From: Shewanella metallivivens
Lineage (GTDB): Bacteria > Pseudomonadota > Gammaproteobacteria > Enterobacterales > Shewanellaceae
DNA: 64,000 nt
NCBI RefSeq assembly: GCF_028750675.1
Contig: NZ_JAQQPZ010000002.1
Span: 497,800 to 561,799 of the forward strand
Direction: 5' to 3'
A program made the translations under genes and the position numbers. The notes beneath the pieces are model-generated. The model did not search any database. It was not told the origin of the DNA and saw only the letters and a list, made by a program, of their open reading frames with translations. Of this stretch, positions 51,783-60,858 are shown piece after piece. Position 1 is the first letter of the stretch. Each line of letters opens with the position of its first letter.

Positions 51783-53648
51783 ATGCCACAGTCACTTTTA
51801 CCTAATATTTCACTTTTTATTAGCCAAATAGACCCATTTGATAAAATTGATACAGAAAAGTTAAGAGAGCTCTGTACTCATGTCAAAATAAGCTATCTAG
51901 CGAAAGGCGAAAAAGTCGATTTAGCAGAAAAAGATAAAGAAACATCACTGTACATTGTTCGCACAGGGTCAATGGAACAACGAAAAACCAATGGCGTATT
52001 AAGAGCTCGTTTAGGGCCTGAAGATTTATTTGGTTTCACCTTTTTGAATGCCGCCGTTGATGATAATGAAGGTTATTACGCCACTGCAATTGAAAATACC
52101 CTACTGTATTTAATTCCGCACTCAGCATTACAGACCTTGTTTAAGCAATCACCGCATATCGCTGAGCATTTTGCCTCGCAAGCTCAAGTCCGCTTAAAGT
52201 CTGCACTCGATGTTGTTTGGTCTAATAAAGAAAAAGGCTTATTTTTACGTCGTGTAGGTGATATAGCAACCGGACGAATAGCCATTGTGACTGCAGATAT
52301 GAGCATTCAACAGGTCGCTCATGAAATGCGTAATGTACTGCGAACCTCATGTGCGGTCATTTATAAAAACAACGAAATCGTTGGCTTAATTACTGACCGA
52401 GACATGACAAAACGTGTCATTGCTGATGGTGTAGCGGTTGACCGCCCCATTGAAGATGTTATGACGTTATCGCCATACATTATCAATCCAGACGATCTCG
52501 TGTTACATGCAGCGTCATTAATGATGCAGCATAACATTCGCAATTTACCTGTAGTAAAAGACAATAAAGTCATTGGGTTATTAACAACAACACACCTAGT
52601 ACAAAATCACCGTATGCAAGCAATATTCTTGATTGATAAAATCAAATATGCTGGTAGCACTTCCGTTTTAGCGAGCTTCACCTCTGAGCGACAAGCTATT
52701 TTTGAAGCTTTAGTCGAAGGCAAAGTTGCTCCTGAAACCATTGGTAAAGTGATGACTATGATTATGGATGCCTATAATCGACGGTTGATTCAAATTGCTA
52801 TTGATAAATTAGGTCCACCGCCTTGTGAATTCTCTTGGATAGTTGCTGGATCTCATGCGCGAAATGAAGTCCATATGCTGTCGGACCAAGACAACGCAAT
52901 CGTGTTAGCTGACAATGCTACCGACAACGACAAAATTTATTTTAAACATTTGGCTAACCTCGTCACCCATGGCTTAGCCAGTTGCCATTACTCTCTTTGC
53001 TCTGGTCACTATATGGCATCAACATCTAAATGGTGCCAAACAGTATCGATTTGGAAAGCATATTATAAAAAATGGGTTGCCAATCCAGAGTATGAATGCT
53101 TGCTCAATATCAGTGTGTTTCTAGAAATCCGTACTATCTATGGAAACCCTCATTACGAAACAGAATTGCGGAACGAATTGTATAGCAACATTAAAAATAA
53201 CCGCGAATTTTTAAGTTCATTGGTAAAAGATGCAGTGAACACCAATCCGCCATTGGGGATTTTTAATAAATTGGTATTGGAAAAGTCAGGTGAAAACAAG
53301 AAAACACTCGATGTAAAAAAGTACGCGATTAATTTAATTATTGATCTTGCGAGAATTTATGGTCTAGCCGTTGAATGTGATTTATCTGCAACCGATGAGC
53401 GTTTTAAAGCCGCTAACGAAAAAGGCATACTCAGTGACGACTCGTTTAAAAATATCATTGGTGCGTATAAATTTATTTTATCGTTTAGGTTTAACCACCA
53501 ATTAGTCGCATTGAAACAAGGTGAAGAACCCAATAACAACATTAACCCAGATCATTTTGGCAGCTTTGAACGCAAACATCTAAAAGATGCTTTTAGAATT
53601 ATTGCCGATTTACAAGAGGCCGCAAAAGTAAGATTTGGGAGTCGTTAA
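51783..53648 (+). CDS. cNMP-binding/CBS/DUF294 nucleotidyltransferase-like protein
   Basis: A 621-residue soluble signalling protein. Order: cyclic-nucleotide-binding-like domain (about 10-130), paired CBS domains (about 160-280; AIVTADMSIQQVAHEM and GLITDRDMTKRVIADG), DUF294 nucleotidyltransferase domain (about 320-440) with GSHARNEVHMLSDQDNAIV as active-site-like motif, and a helical C-terminal domain (about 480-620). It resembles GlnD-type transferases, but substrate and partner are unknown. It overlaps the exonuclease gene by one base (TAATG). The pair is a recurrent cassette in marine gammaproteobacteria, from memory. Confidence 0.88.
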   Translation: MPQSLLPNISLFISQIDPFDKIDTEKLRELCTHVKISYLAKGEKVDLAEKDKETSLYIVRTGSMEQRKTNGVLRARLGPEDLFGFTFLNAAVDDNEGYYATAIENTLLYLIPHSALQTLFKQSPHIAEHFASQAQVRLKSALDVVWSNKEKGLFLRRVGDIATGRIAIVTADMSIQQVAHEMRNVLRTSCAVIYKNNEIVGLITDRDMTKRVIADGVAVDRPIEDVMTLSPYIINPDDLVLHAASLMMQHNIRNLPVVKDNKVIGLLTTTHLVQNHRMQAIFLIDKIKYAGSTSVLASFTSERQAIFEALVEGKVAPETIGKVMTMIMDAYNRRLIQIAIDKLGPPPCEFSWIVAGSHARNEVHMLSDQDNAIVLADNATDNDKIYFKHLANLVTHGLASCHYSLCSGHYMASTSKWCQTVSIWKAYYKKWVANPEYECLLNISVFLEIRTIYGNPHYETELRNELYSNIKNNREFLSSLVKDAVNTNPPLGIFNKLVLEKSGENKKTLDVKKYAINLIIDLARIYGLAVECDLSATDERFKAANEKGILSDDSFKNIIGAYKFILSFRFNHQLVALKQGEEPNNNINPDHFGSFERKHLKDAFRIIADLQEAAKVRFGSR

Positions 53649-54361
53649 TGAAGTCGATTATTCATTACTTTCATCCATTAATGCGAATAATGCGTGAACG
53701 TCAGCAATTTTTGCTCAATGAAAGTATACCCAAATTTATTCACGACAATTTACTGCAAACGCTACCCACGCTTAACGATACTGCTGAAGCATTTGACTAT
53801 TTAGTGCTCGACTTTGAAACTACAGGTTTAGATGTCGACAATGATTTAATTTTATCGATTGGCTGGGTAGAAATAATCAACTCTCAAATTGACCTTGCCT
53901 CATGTAAGCATCATTACATTAACTCAAAATCGCAAATCAAACCGGTTACGGCGGTGATCAATCACATCACCCCACAAATGCTGAACGAAGGCGAATCGAT
54001 ACACGATGCAATTAAAGCCTTGTTTCACGCTTCAAAAGGTAAAATCCTGGTTGCCCATGGTTGCTTAGTAGAAGCAAGATTTTTACAAAAATACATGTTA
54101 CGTAATTTTGAGTTATCAAGTTTACCTTTACTGTGGATAGACACTCTTAGTATCGAAAAGCACATGGCAATGTCGGTCAATAACCCAGACATCGATTTAA
54201 CTCTTGCCACCACTAGGGAACGTTACAATTTACCCGAATACAATAATCACAATGCATTGGCCGATGCGGTATCAACAGCTGAATTATTCCTAGCACAACA
54301 AAAAAAACTACAGCCACACAATAACATTCTTTTTGGACAACTGTACAAGATGAGTCAATAA
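53648..54361 (+). CDS. DnaQ-like DEDDh 3'-5' exonuclease
   Basis: A 237-residue exonuclease-like protein. An N-terminal helical part of about 45 residues is followed by the exonuclease fold: Exo I LDFETTGLD, Exo II region VAHGCLVEARFLQ, and Exo III HNALADAVSTAELF. In Exo II the usual Asp is a Glu (VEARFL), a form found in the DUF294-linked group from memory, so activity is uncertain. Translationally coupled to the DUF294 gene. It may be a regulatory nuclease rather than a polymerase proofreader. Confidence 0.85.
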   Translation: MKSIIHYFHPLMRIMRERQQFLLNESIPKFIHDNLLQTLPTLNDTAEAFDYLVLDFETTGLDVDNDLILSIGWVEIINSQIDLASCKHHYINSKSQIKPVTAVINHITPQMLNEGESIHDAIKALFHASKGKILVAHGCLVEARFLQKYMLRNFELSSLPLLWIDTLSIEKHMAMSVNNPDIDLTLATTRERYNLPEYNNHNALADAVSTAELFLAQQKKLQPHNNILFGQLYKMSQ

Positions 54362-54419
54362 CCCAAACCAATACAACAAGGGCAATGCGCAACCGGCAAA
54401 TTGACACACTGCCTCGACG

Positions 54420-55379
54420 TTATTGATGTGTTACGGTTATCTCACTGAAGCCCACCTCAAATACTTGGTTACTATATGCACTATCCACAATGATTTGCGG
54501 GTAAATGCCCGCTTTAAAATAGTAGCTTTCATTCAACCAGTTTTTTGACAAGCTATAATAGTTTCCATCATTTGCAAGCACCGCTTCACCCCACTTTAAC
54601 GTTTTAATGGTGTCGACCCCAGCAACGCTTGTTTGTAATTCAATGCCTTGCTTGTTAACGCTGATCCTGTATTGCCATTGCTCATACGCTTTCGCCACCC
54701 CAAGGTTAATACTAAACGGCTGGCAATCACTGCATGTTTGATTATCCTGTGCAAATGAATCATTGAGAATAACTCGTACAGGTTTATCATCACCTTCCCA
54801 TAATAGCTTTACCAACGCTTGCTTAATCTCATAACCATGGACTTGACCAAGTACCACCTTTGGCGCCACACCAATAATGGAAGGATATTGAGCAATAATA
54901 AGACGGGCTGACAGTTGATGCTCACCGGTAATAAACCAATTTTGATGACTCGAACTGCAGCGATTTTCAGTATCAAAATAGCGCAGCTCGCGTAACTCTG
55001 AGCGCACATAACTCGAATTGTCGGTTGTGGCGCCGACTTCATCTAAATTCACTTTAAAATGTAATATGTCAGGAGACGTTTCCCGCCAAAAATACTCAAG
55101 CGAAGTGTCATTTGTCAGTGTTTCTTTGCCACTACACTCTGCTGGGATCAATTCAGCGGCACTACTCCCACCGGTTCCATAATAATCATCTTGGCTCACA
55201 GGCAGTGTTAATTTCCATTGATTGATATTCCAACCGCAGTCGTTGCAATCGTCAGACTCACTACCACTATTATTAGGTAGTGTGTCTGACACATCTTGAC
55301 CATCAGTACTTGAACCGCCACATGCAGACAGTGCCAATACAGTGGTTAATGTTAGCCATTTTAGTTTAAACGCCTTCAT
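54420..55379 (-). CDS. PL7 alginate lyase, lipoprotein
   Basis: A 319-residue polysaccharide lyase family 7 enzyme that cuts alginate by beta-elimination. Signal with lipobox LSAC at Cys20, a short Ser/Asp linker, then a beta-jelly-roll domain with the PL7 signatures: SYVRSELREL (catalytic Arg), LGQVHGYEIK (QVH, His), and YYFKAGIYPQ (Tyr). It is probably tethered to the outer membrane. Convergent with the exonuclease and divergent from PL6. A candidate GntR site lies 14 bp before the ATG. Confidence 0.92.
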   Translation of the reverse strand: MKAFKLKWLTLTTVLALSACGGSSTDGQDVSDTLPNNSGSESDDCNDCGWNINQWKLTLPVSQDDYYGTGGSSAAELIPAECSGKETLTNDTSLEYFWRETSPDILHFKVNLDEVGATTDNSSYVRSELRELRYFDTENRCSSSHQNWFITGEHQLSARLIIAQYPSIIGVAPKVVLGQVHGYEIKQALVKLLWEGDDKPVRVILNDSFAQDNQTCSDCQPFSINLGVAKAYEQWQYRISVNKQGIELQTSVAGVDTIKTLKWGEAVLANDGNYYSLSKNWLNESYYFKAGIYPQIIVDSAYSNQVFEVGFSEITVTHQ

Positions 55380-55392
55380 ACAACCCCCTTAT

Positions 55393-55408
55393 TAGTATTA
55401 CAATACCA
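55393..55408. promoter_or_regulatory. Candidate operator upstream of PL7 gene
   Basis: TAGTATTACAATACCA is a near-palindrome (TNGTATT then AATACNA) of the FadR-family type. It lies between the PL7 ATG and the rest of the shared PL7/PL6 intergenic region, about 14 bp from the PL7 start, where it could block transcription. Confidence 0.45.
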
Positions 55409-55637
55409 TAAGGCACAATACCGATAACGCATACAAAAAACTCTGTGACAGAGGTCAAACTATCGCGTAAATGTTATTGCATATAAGCTAACCCTAAAGT
55501 TAACGGAAAAATAAAATTAGATATTTTAGCTATTTATATAAATTTTGTTATTTTTTAGCACATATTTACTACAACGACGTAAAAGTTTGTTTCACATCAC
55601 AGAAAACTATCACCTAAAAAGAGAGAATGCTTTCAGA

Positions 55638-55653
55638 GCTTATTATAATACAA
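55638..55653. promoter_or_regulatory. Candidate operator half-site upstream of PL6 gene
   Basis: GCTTATTATAATACAA; its right half AATACAA matches the half-site seen before the GntR gene. It ends about 13 bp before the PL6 ATG. Weak on its own. Confidence 0.3.
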
Positions 55654-55666
55654 ATAGGGGATAAAT

Positions 55667-57226
55667 ATGAAAAAGACATTATTAGCAGGAGCAATCGCCC
55701 TCAGCTTACTAGGCGGCTGTGTTTCGACTGATACGTCAAATGAGGTACCTAACAATCCAGTTGTGAATACTGCAGCGTTAGAAACCAACTCTAAACTGCT
55801 TATTAGCAGTAATACATTGACAACTGCTGATGCCCAAGCATTAAAAGCCCAACTACTCAATTTAAAAGACGGTGACACATTTGACATCGCACCAGGCAAA
55901 TTTGCCAATTTGGGCAGATTCGACATTACAGCTAACAATGTCACGATAAAAGCAAGTGAACCGGGTAAAACATGGTTTACAGGTTCAACTCAACTTAACC
56001 TTCGAGGTAATAACATCACACTAGACGGTGTTGTGTTTACTGAAGGGGGTCCAGCAGAACGTATGGGCGGTATTGTTTTTCGTGGAAATAACAACCTAGT
56101 GACTAACTCAACATTCTATTTCTTTAATGATGGTTACGAATATGAACCTATGGGCGATCGTGACGAATACCCCAAATATTTATGGGTATCTATTTATGGA
56201 AAAAATAATCAATTAATTAACAACACGTTTGAAGGTAAACATAAGCGCGGTACATTAATCGGTATTCAAAAAGCTAAAGGTGACAAAACCCCCGATAACC
56301 ATGTCATCAAAGGAAACCTGTTTTTTAACCAAAAAAGCAATCAATTCTACGAATTCGATTTTAAAGCCGCTGAGCGTTATAACTCAAACAGCTGGGAAGC
56401 TATCCGAGTTGGCGATTCAAAAAGTTCTATTTACCCCTCTCAAACCCTAGTTGAAGGTAATTTATTCCTGCAATGCGACGGTGAAACAGAACTGATCACC
56501 TTTAAGTCTGGCGAAAATATCCTTAGAGGTAATACGATTGTAGACAGTGCATCAATGATTTCATTACGTCACGGTAAAAACAATACCGTTGAAAACAATG
56601 TGATTATTGGTAATGCCAAACGCTATACCGGTGGTATTCGTTTTTACGATGAAGGCCATGTTATTCGTAACAATTACATTGAGCGCGTTATGGGAACGGG
56701 TAATGTGCGTGGTGGTATTGCCGTTAATACCGGTATTACTGACGTCCAAAATGGCGAAAAACTAGGTGGCGGCGTTAAAGGTAAAGGCCTCAATAAACAA
56801 GCAACCCCATACAAAGTATTAGTTGAAAATAATTCGATTATCGATTCTCGTCAAAATATTCTTTATTCATCAAAAGTGCATAGTGTTAGCCAATATGATA
56901 ACTCCAAAGTTTCGACGGTTTATGCAGGTACAGATATCACTTTTAGAAACAACCTTTCTTTTGCAGACCAGAAAAAAACCTTAGCGGTTAAAGGCGATGA
57001 TGGTAATGCGCCATTAGTGAATCCCGTTTACGAAAATGAACTGTATTACGGCGAAGTAGCAGAAACAACTTTGCCAAACATTCCAGGCATCATTACTGAC
57101 TTAAAGCCTGAGTTGGTTCGCGGTGAAAATGGCTTATTAGAAGCAACAAATTACACAGGTGGTGCTAGAGGGTTAACGGTACTGACGGTTAACGATACAG
57201 GCGCATCATATCGAATTCAAAAATAA
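55667..57226 (+). CDS. PL6 alginate lyase, lipoprotein
   Basis: A 519-residue polysaccharide lyase family 6 enzyme (chondroitinase B-like fold) that cuts alginate. Lipobox LGGC at Cys18. The right-handed parallel beta helix spans about 60-450, with repeated N-x-(T/V)-I turns. The catalytic pair is Lys280 (LITFKSGEN) and Arg301 (MISLRHGKN), in line with the Ca-bound Lys/Arg pair of PL6; the substrate-groove segment SWEAIRVGDS is intact. AGGGGA precedes the ATG. First of a plus-strand series with the beta-helix protein and porin. Confidence 0.92.
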   Translation: MKKTLLAGAIALSLLGGCVSTDTSNEVPNNPVVNTAALETNSKLLISSNTLTTADAQALKAQLLNLKDGDTFDIAPGKFANLGRFDITANNVTIKASEPGKTWFTGSTQLNLRGNNITLDGVVFTEGGPAERMGGIVFRGNNNLVTNSTFYFFNDGYEYEPMGDRDEYPKYLWVSIYGKNNQLINNTFEGKHKRGTLIGIQKAKGDKTPDNHVIKGNLFFNQKSNQFYEFDFKAAERYNSNSWEAIRVGDSKSSIYPSQTLVEGNLFLQCDGETELITFKSGENILRGNTIVDSASMISLRHGKNNTVENNVIIGNAKRYTGGIRFYDEGHVIRNNYIERVMGTGNVRGGIAVNTGITDVQNGEKLGGGVKGKGLNKQATPYKVLVENNSIIDSRQNILYSSKVHSVSQYDNSKVSTVYAGTDITFRNNLSFADQKKTLAVKGDDGNAPLVNPVYENELYYGEVAETTLPNIPGIITDLKPELVRGENGLLEATNYTGGARGLTVLTVNDTGASYRIQK

Positions 57227-57297
57227 TCGAATCAATTCATCCAATTATATTAAAACTTCACTTCATAAAAAGAAGTGTTAACTAGAGAGATGTTACA

Positions 57298-59838
57298 ATG
57301 AAAAAAAGTACATTAGCTAGCTTAATTTGTATTGCTTTATCTGCTGGTGCTTTAAGTGGTTGTGATTTTTATGATGAACCTTCCACATCAGAAACAATAA
57401 CAGACACCACACCAGAACCCACACCTGATGAACCCACGGCATTTGTTTCAACAACTGCCGAACTCATTGCCGCAATTGATACGGCCGAAACCGGTGATTT
57501 TATTGGTTTAAGTACCACTGGAGATTTTTCCAACACAGGTACAATTATATTAGATAAAGCGATTACCTTGATTTCTGCAGATGCTTTAGGAAATATTCTT
57601 GAAGTTGATGGGGATACCACGACAGACCAAGCAGTGTTTACCGGTGCTGTTTGTATCGACATTCCAACAGAAGCTGTTGAAACTCTTAATGATGGTAATC
57701 AAGTTCGTATTTCAAACATCGCATTTGAAAACATTATCATGGATTCATGTGGTAGTGGTGAAAGTACTTCAAACTCAATTATTAACATAGGAAAAGTAGG
57801 CAAAGGTAAAACTGCTGTACTGCTTGATAATCTGACCTTTGATGGAACATCGTTTACAGAGACAACAGGTTCAAGTGATGCTTGGGTATATTCACGTGGT
57901 TTAGTTGACCTTTCAGACAGCACGTTTACCAATAAATCAGAAAATGCACAAAGCATTTTGTATTTAAATTGTGGTAGTTCAACCTCTCGCGGCGGCAGTA
58001 ATGATGACCCACGAGGTTCAACTTTTACAGGTAATACTTTCTCACTTGCTGGGTTGAACTCTGCAGGTGTCGTTAAAGCCGCAACCATTGGTGTACCAAG
58101 TAATTTAGGGCAAGATAACAAAAATTGTGCGACTACATTTACAGATAATACATTCGAAAACTTTACGTATTTAATCAGTGAAACCAGCGATCCATCAACC
58201 GCACTTTATGATGTCTTTGGCGATACAGTGCTAACTGACAATACATTAGTTAATGATCTTGATGACACTACTACCCCACCAGTAACTGGTACCACTGATC
58301 CTAAAAATGTCGATGAACTTAACGCAGCTATATTAGCGGCAACAGCAGGCAGTACGATCACTTTAGGTGCAGGCGATGACTACGACTTTTCTGCTGGAAC
58401 AATCACCATTGATAAAGCAATTAAATTAGTGGGTGAAGATGGCGCTCTAATTACTGGTACAGCCTGTATTGACGTACTTGATGCAGCAGTTGGCACCGAA
58501 ATATCTAATATTACCTTTACAGAAATCACCCTAGACGTATGTGGTGATACGTCAGGAAGTTCATCTAATTCAATTATTAACATTGGTAAAGTAGGTAAAG
58601 ATAAACTGGGTGTTACCCTAGATAAACTTAATTTTGATGGTGCTGAATTTATTGAACCTACTGGGTCTAGTGACGCTTGGATCTACTCACGTGGTTTAGT
58701 TGATATTTCTGATAGCATTTTTGCTAATAAATCAGCTGATGCGCAGAATATTTTATATTTAAACTGTGGCAGTTCAGCCTCTCGTGGTGGCAGCAACTCA
58801 GACCCACGAGGATCTATATTTTCAAACAACACTTTTGCATTAGCAGAGTTCAATGCTTCAGGCATGACCAAAGCAGCCACCATTGGGGTACCAAGTAACT
58901 TAGGTCAAGAAGATAAGAATTGTGCAACCACATTTACAGCTAATACATTCACAAACTTTAGTGCATTAATCAGTACCACTGAAGATAACTCGACTGCGCT
59001 TTATGATGTGTTTGGTGATACGACAGAGTCCGAAAATATTTTAGAAAGCACCCCAACTGAAGAGCCAGTGTTGCCGCTAAATGTGGCTGAAATAAATGCA
59101 GCAATTGTTGCTGCAGAATCTGGCGCAACAATCACTTTAGGTGCAGGCGATCAATATGATTATTCATCGGGTGTTATCACTATCGACAAAGCCATAAAGT
59201 TAGTCGGACAAGAAGGTGCAACCATTTCTGGAAACACCTGCATCGATGTGGTTGATGGTGCAGCTGGCGCCGAAATTTCGAATATCACGTTCGCTAACGA
59301 TGCGATTGCGTTATGTGGAACAACTGATGATGCAAAAGAAGCGGTAATCAACATCCAAAAAGTGGGCGAAGATGAGATGCCAATCATCTTAACTGACCTC
59401 ACCTTTAATACCACTTTGATCACCTCGCAAGATCAAATTGAAAACAAAGGTGCATGGATCCGTTCTTATGGCTTTATTAATCTCACAAACAGCAGTTTTA
59501 CAACGCAAGACTCTGGCTTACAAAATGACTTAGTTAAACTCACTTGTAGCTCGTCTAAAGGCAAAATGGGAACCCTAATCGATGGCAATCTATTTTCTAT
59601 TGCCGGTGCCGACGCTAAAGAAACCGCAGCAATTAAAATTGGCGACTCAAGCAGCGGCGCGATCAAAGATGCTGACAACGAAAACAACTGCAATGTAACG
59701 GTCAGTAATAACACATTTACCGGATACACATTCGACATTGTCAATAGTGTTGGTTCAAGTGGGGCACGTGATGCCGCTATCTTCGCTCGCTTAGAAAGCG
59801 AAAGCACAAACCAGTTCCCTGGCAACACTTTCAACTAA
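57298..59838 (+). CDS. Lipoprotein of three tandem beta-helix repeats, function unknown
   Basis: An 846-residue predicted outer-membrane lipoprotein (lipobox LSGC at Cys22), then a Pro/Thr/Glu-rich linker. Three repeat units of about 250 residues follow: about 50-316, 336-581 and 595-846, joined by Thr/Pro linkers. Each opens with a TITLGAGD and AIKLVG-type element and ends in a conserved strand; units 1 and 2 are much closer to each other (SSDAWVYSRGLVDLSDSTF and SSDAWIYSRGLVDISDSIF) than to unit 3. The pattern is a pectin-lyase-like beta helix, but I see no PL6 Lys/Arg pair. It may bind alginate. It lies 71 bp after PL6. Confidence 0.8.
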   Translation: MKKSTLASLICIALSAGALSGCDFYDEPSTSETITDTTPEPTPDEPTAFVSTTAELIAAIDTAETGDFIGLSTTGDFSNTGTIILDKAITLISADALGNILEVDGDTTTDQAVFTGAVCIDIPTEAVETLNDGNQVRISNIAFENIIMDSCGSGESTSNSIINIGKVGKGKTAVLLDNLTFDGTSFTETTGSSDAWVYSRGLVDLSDSTFTNKSENAQSILYLNCGSSTSRGGSNDDPRGSTFTGNTFSLAGLNSAGVVKAATIGVPSNLGQDNKNCATTFTDNTFENFTYLISETSDPSTALYDVFGDTVLTDNTLVNDLDDTTTPPVTGTTDPKNVDELNAAILAATAGSTITLGAGDDYDFSAGTITIDKAIKLVGEDGALITGTACIDVLDAAVGTEISNITFTEITLDVCGDTSGSSSNSIINIGKVGKDKLGVTLDKLNFDGAEFIEPTGSSDAWIYSRGLVDISDSIFANKSADAQNILYLNCGSSASRGGSNSDPRGSIFSNNTFALAEFNASGMTKAATIGVPSNLGQEDKNCATTFTANTFTNFSALISTTEDNSTALYDVFGDTTESENILESTPTEEPVLPLNVAEINAAIVAAESGATITLGAGDQYDYSSGVITIDKAIKLVGQEGATISGNTCIDVVDGAAGAEISNITFANDAIALCGTTDDAKEAVINIQKVGEDEMPIILTDLTFNTTLITSQDQIENKGAWIRSYGFINLTNSSFTTQDSGLQNDLVKLTCSSSKGKMGTLIDGNLFSIAGADAKETAAIKIGDSSSGAIKDADNENNCNVTVSNNTFTGYTFDIVNSVGSSGARDAAIFARLESESTNQFPGNTFN

Positions 59839-59854
59839 AAATTAATAATTTAAC

Positions 59855-59889
59855 CCTCTTTGTTTCTCAATTATTGAGTCTCAAAGAGG
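59855..59889 (+). terminator. Nested hairpin after beta-helix gene
   Basis: CCTCTTTG pairs with CAAAGAGG, with an inner CTCAA/TTGAG stem. It sits between the beta-helix and porin genes and may end or attenuate transcription. Confidence 0.55.
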
Positions 59890-59916
59890 TGTTTCAAACA
59901 AAATTGGGATATGAAT

Positions 59917-60732
59917 ATGAATAAATATGTTGCCGTAGGTGCTGGTGTTCTGGGGTTACTTGCTTTTAATGCTTTAGCAGATGATTCAGATGATGTAAGA
60001 CCTGGCACAAGTACGATATCAATAAAATGGGAACACAAATTATTAGAAGGCCGGACTGATAAGCCAAAAGTTGAATTTGCACATCGTATGCGGAACGGCT
60101 TTCAATTTGGCTTTGAACAAGTATGGCTATATGACCGCAGCGAGTCTGAAGTTGATGCTGGGTTTGCACCAGAACAATATGAAATGAACTTTAAAACGGA
60201 TTACAAATGGACATGGGGTAATAAAAAACACCAAGCAGGTCCAGTTCTTGATTATCAGTTAAAAGAAGATGCAAAAAATATCCGTGCAGGTGTTTATTAT
60301 GGTTACCGGGTTAGCAAAAACTTAAGTACAAAAATCAGGGCTCGTTACTCAACTAATTTAGAAAGAATAAGAATTGGTGAAGGTGACCGTGATGATACAA
60401 ACAAAGAAATGCGCTATGACTTTTGGTTAACTTATAGATGGGATGCATTTACATTTGTTTGGGATGCCATTTTCTTACAAAAACTATCATCAAATCTAAA
60501 TAGTTCAGGTGTTGAACAGCATATATTTGACAACAATAAACAAACAGCTTGGGAGCATGAGTTTAGTGCTGAATATCGTATGCCTAACTCTCGTGAACAT
60601 GCTTTTTACGGCAAATTTAAATTTAAACAAGAGTTAAATAAACCGAGCCATACATCTGATAGAAATGGGGGTTATGATTGGTATGGTAAACGTGATAATG
60701 CAATAGAAGTTGGTTATAAATACCGTTTCTAA
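59917..60732 (+). CDS. KdgM-type oligosaccharide porin
   Basis: A 271-residue outer-membrane channel of the oligogalacturonate-specific KdgM family (PF06178). Read from the second ATG, which has GGGA about 7 nt upstream; the first ATG, at 59911, is only a few bases from it. Signal peptide to about residue 22, then a narrow barrel: repeated aromatic/basic strands such as KVEFAHRMRNGFQFGFEQVW and MRYDFWLTYRWDAFTFVWDA, ending NAIEVGYKYRF with a C-terminal Phe. Next to alginate lyases it should pass unsaturated alginate oligomers into the periplasm. Confidence 0.88.
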   Translation: MNKYVAVGAGVLGLLAFNALADDSDDVRPGTSTISIKWEHKLLEGRTDKPKVEFAHRMRNGFQFGFEQVWLYDRSESEVDAGFAPEQYEMNFKTDYKWTWGNKKHQAGPVLDYQLKEDAKNIRAGVYYGYRVSKNLSTKIRARYSTNLERIRIGEGDRDDTNKEMRYDFWLTYRWDAFTFVWDAIFLQKLSSNLNSSGVEQHIFDNNKQTAWEHEFSAEYRMPNSREHAFYGKFKFKQELNKPSHTSDRNGGYDWYGKRDNAIEVGYKYRF

Positions 60733-60743
60733 ACACAAAATGC

Positions 60744-60773
60744 AGCCTACACAAGTTAATCTTGCTGTAGGCT
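60744..60773 (+). terminator. Hairpin terminator after porin gene
   Basis: AGCCTACA pairs with TGTAGGCT, extended inside by CAAG/CTTG with a one-base bulge. A weak T-rich stretch follows. Confidence 0.6.
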
Positions 60774-60858
60774 TCAACGTTTAATTGACATTAATCATCA
60801 AAGACAGCTCAGCGCCAAGGTGATTGTTGATTAAATTCATGCATATAAAGGAAACATT

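Noticed and set aside
57699-58121. A 140-residue minus-strand frame inside the beta-helix gene
   Set aside because: Antisense shadow of a repeat; similar frames recur in units 2 and 3 for the same reason.
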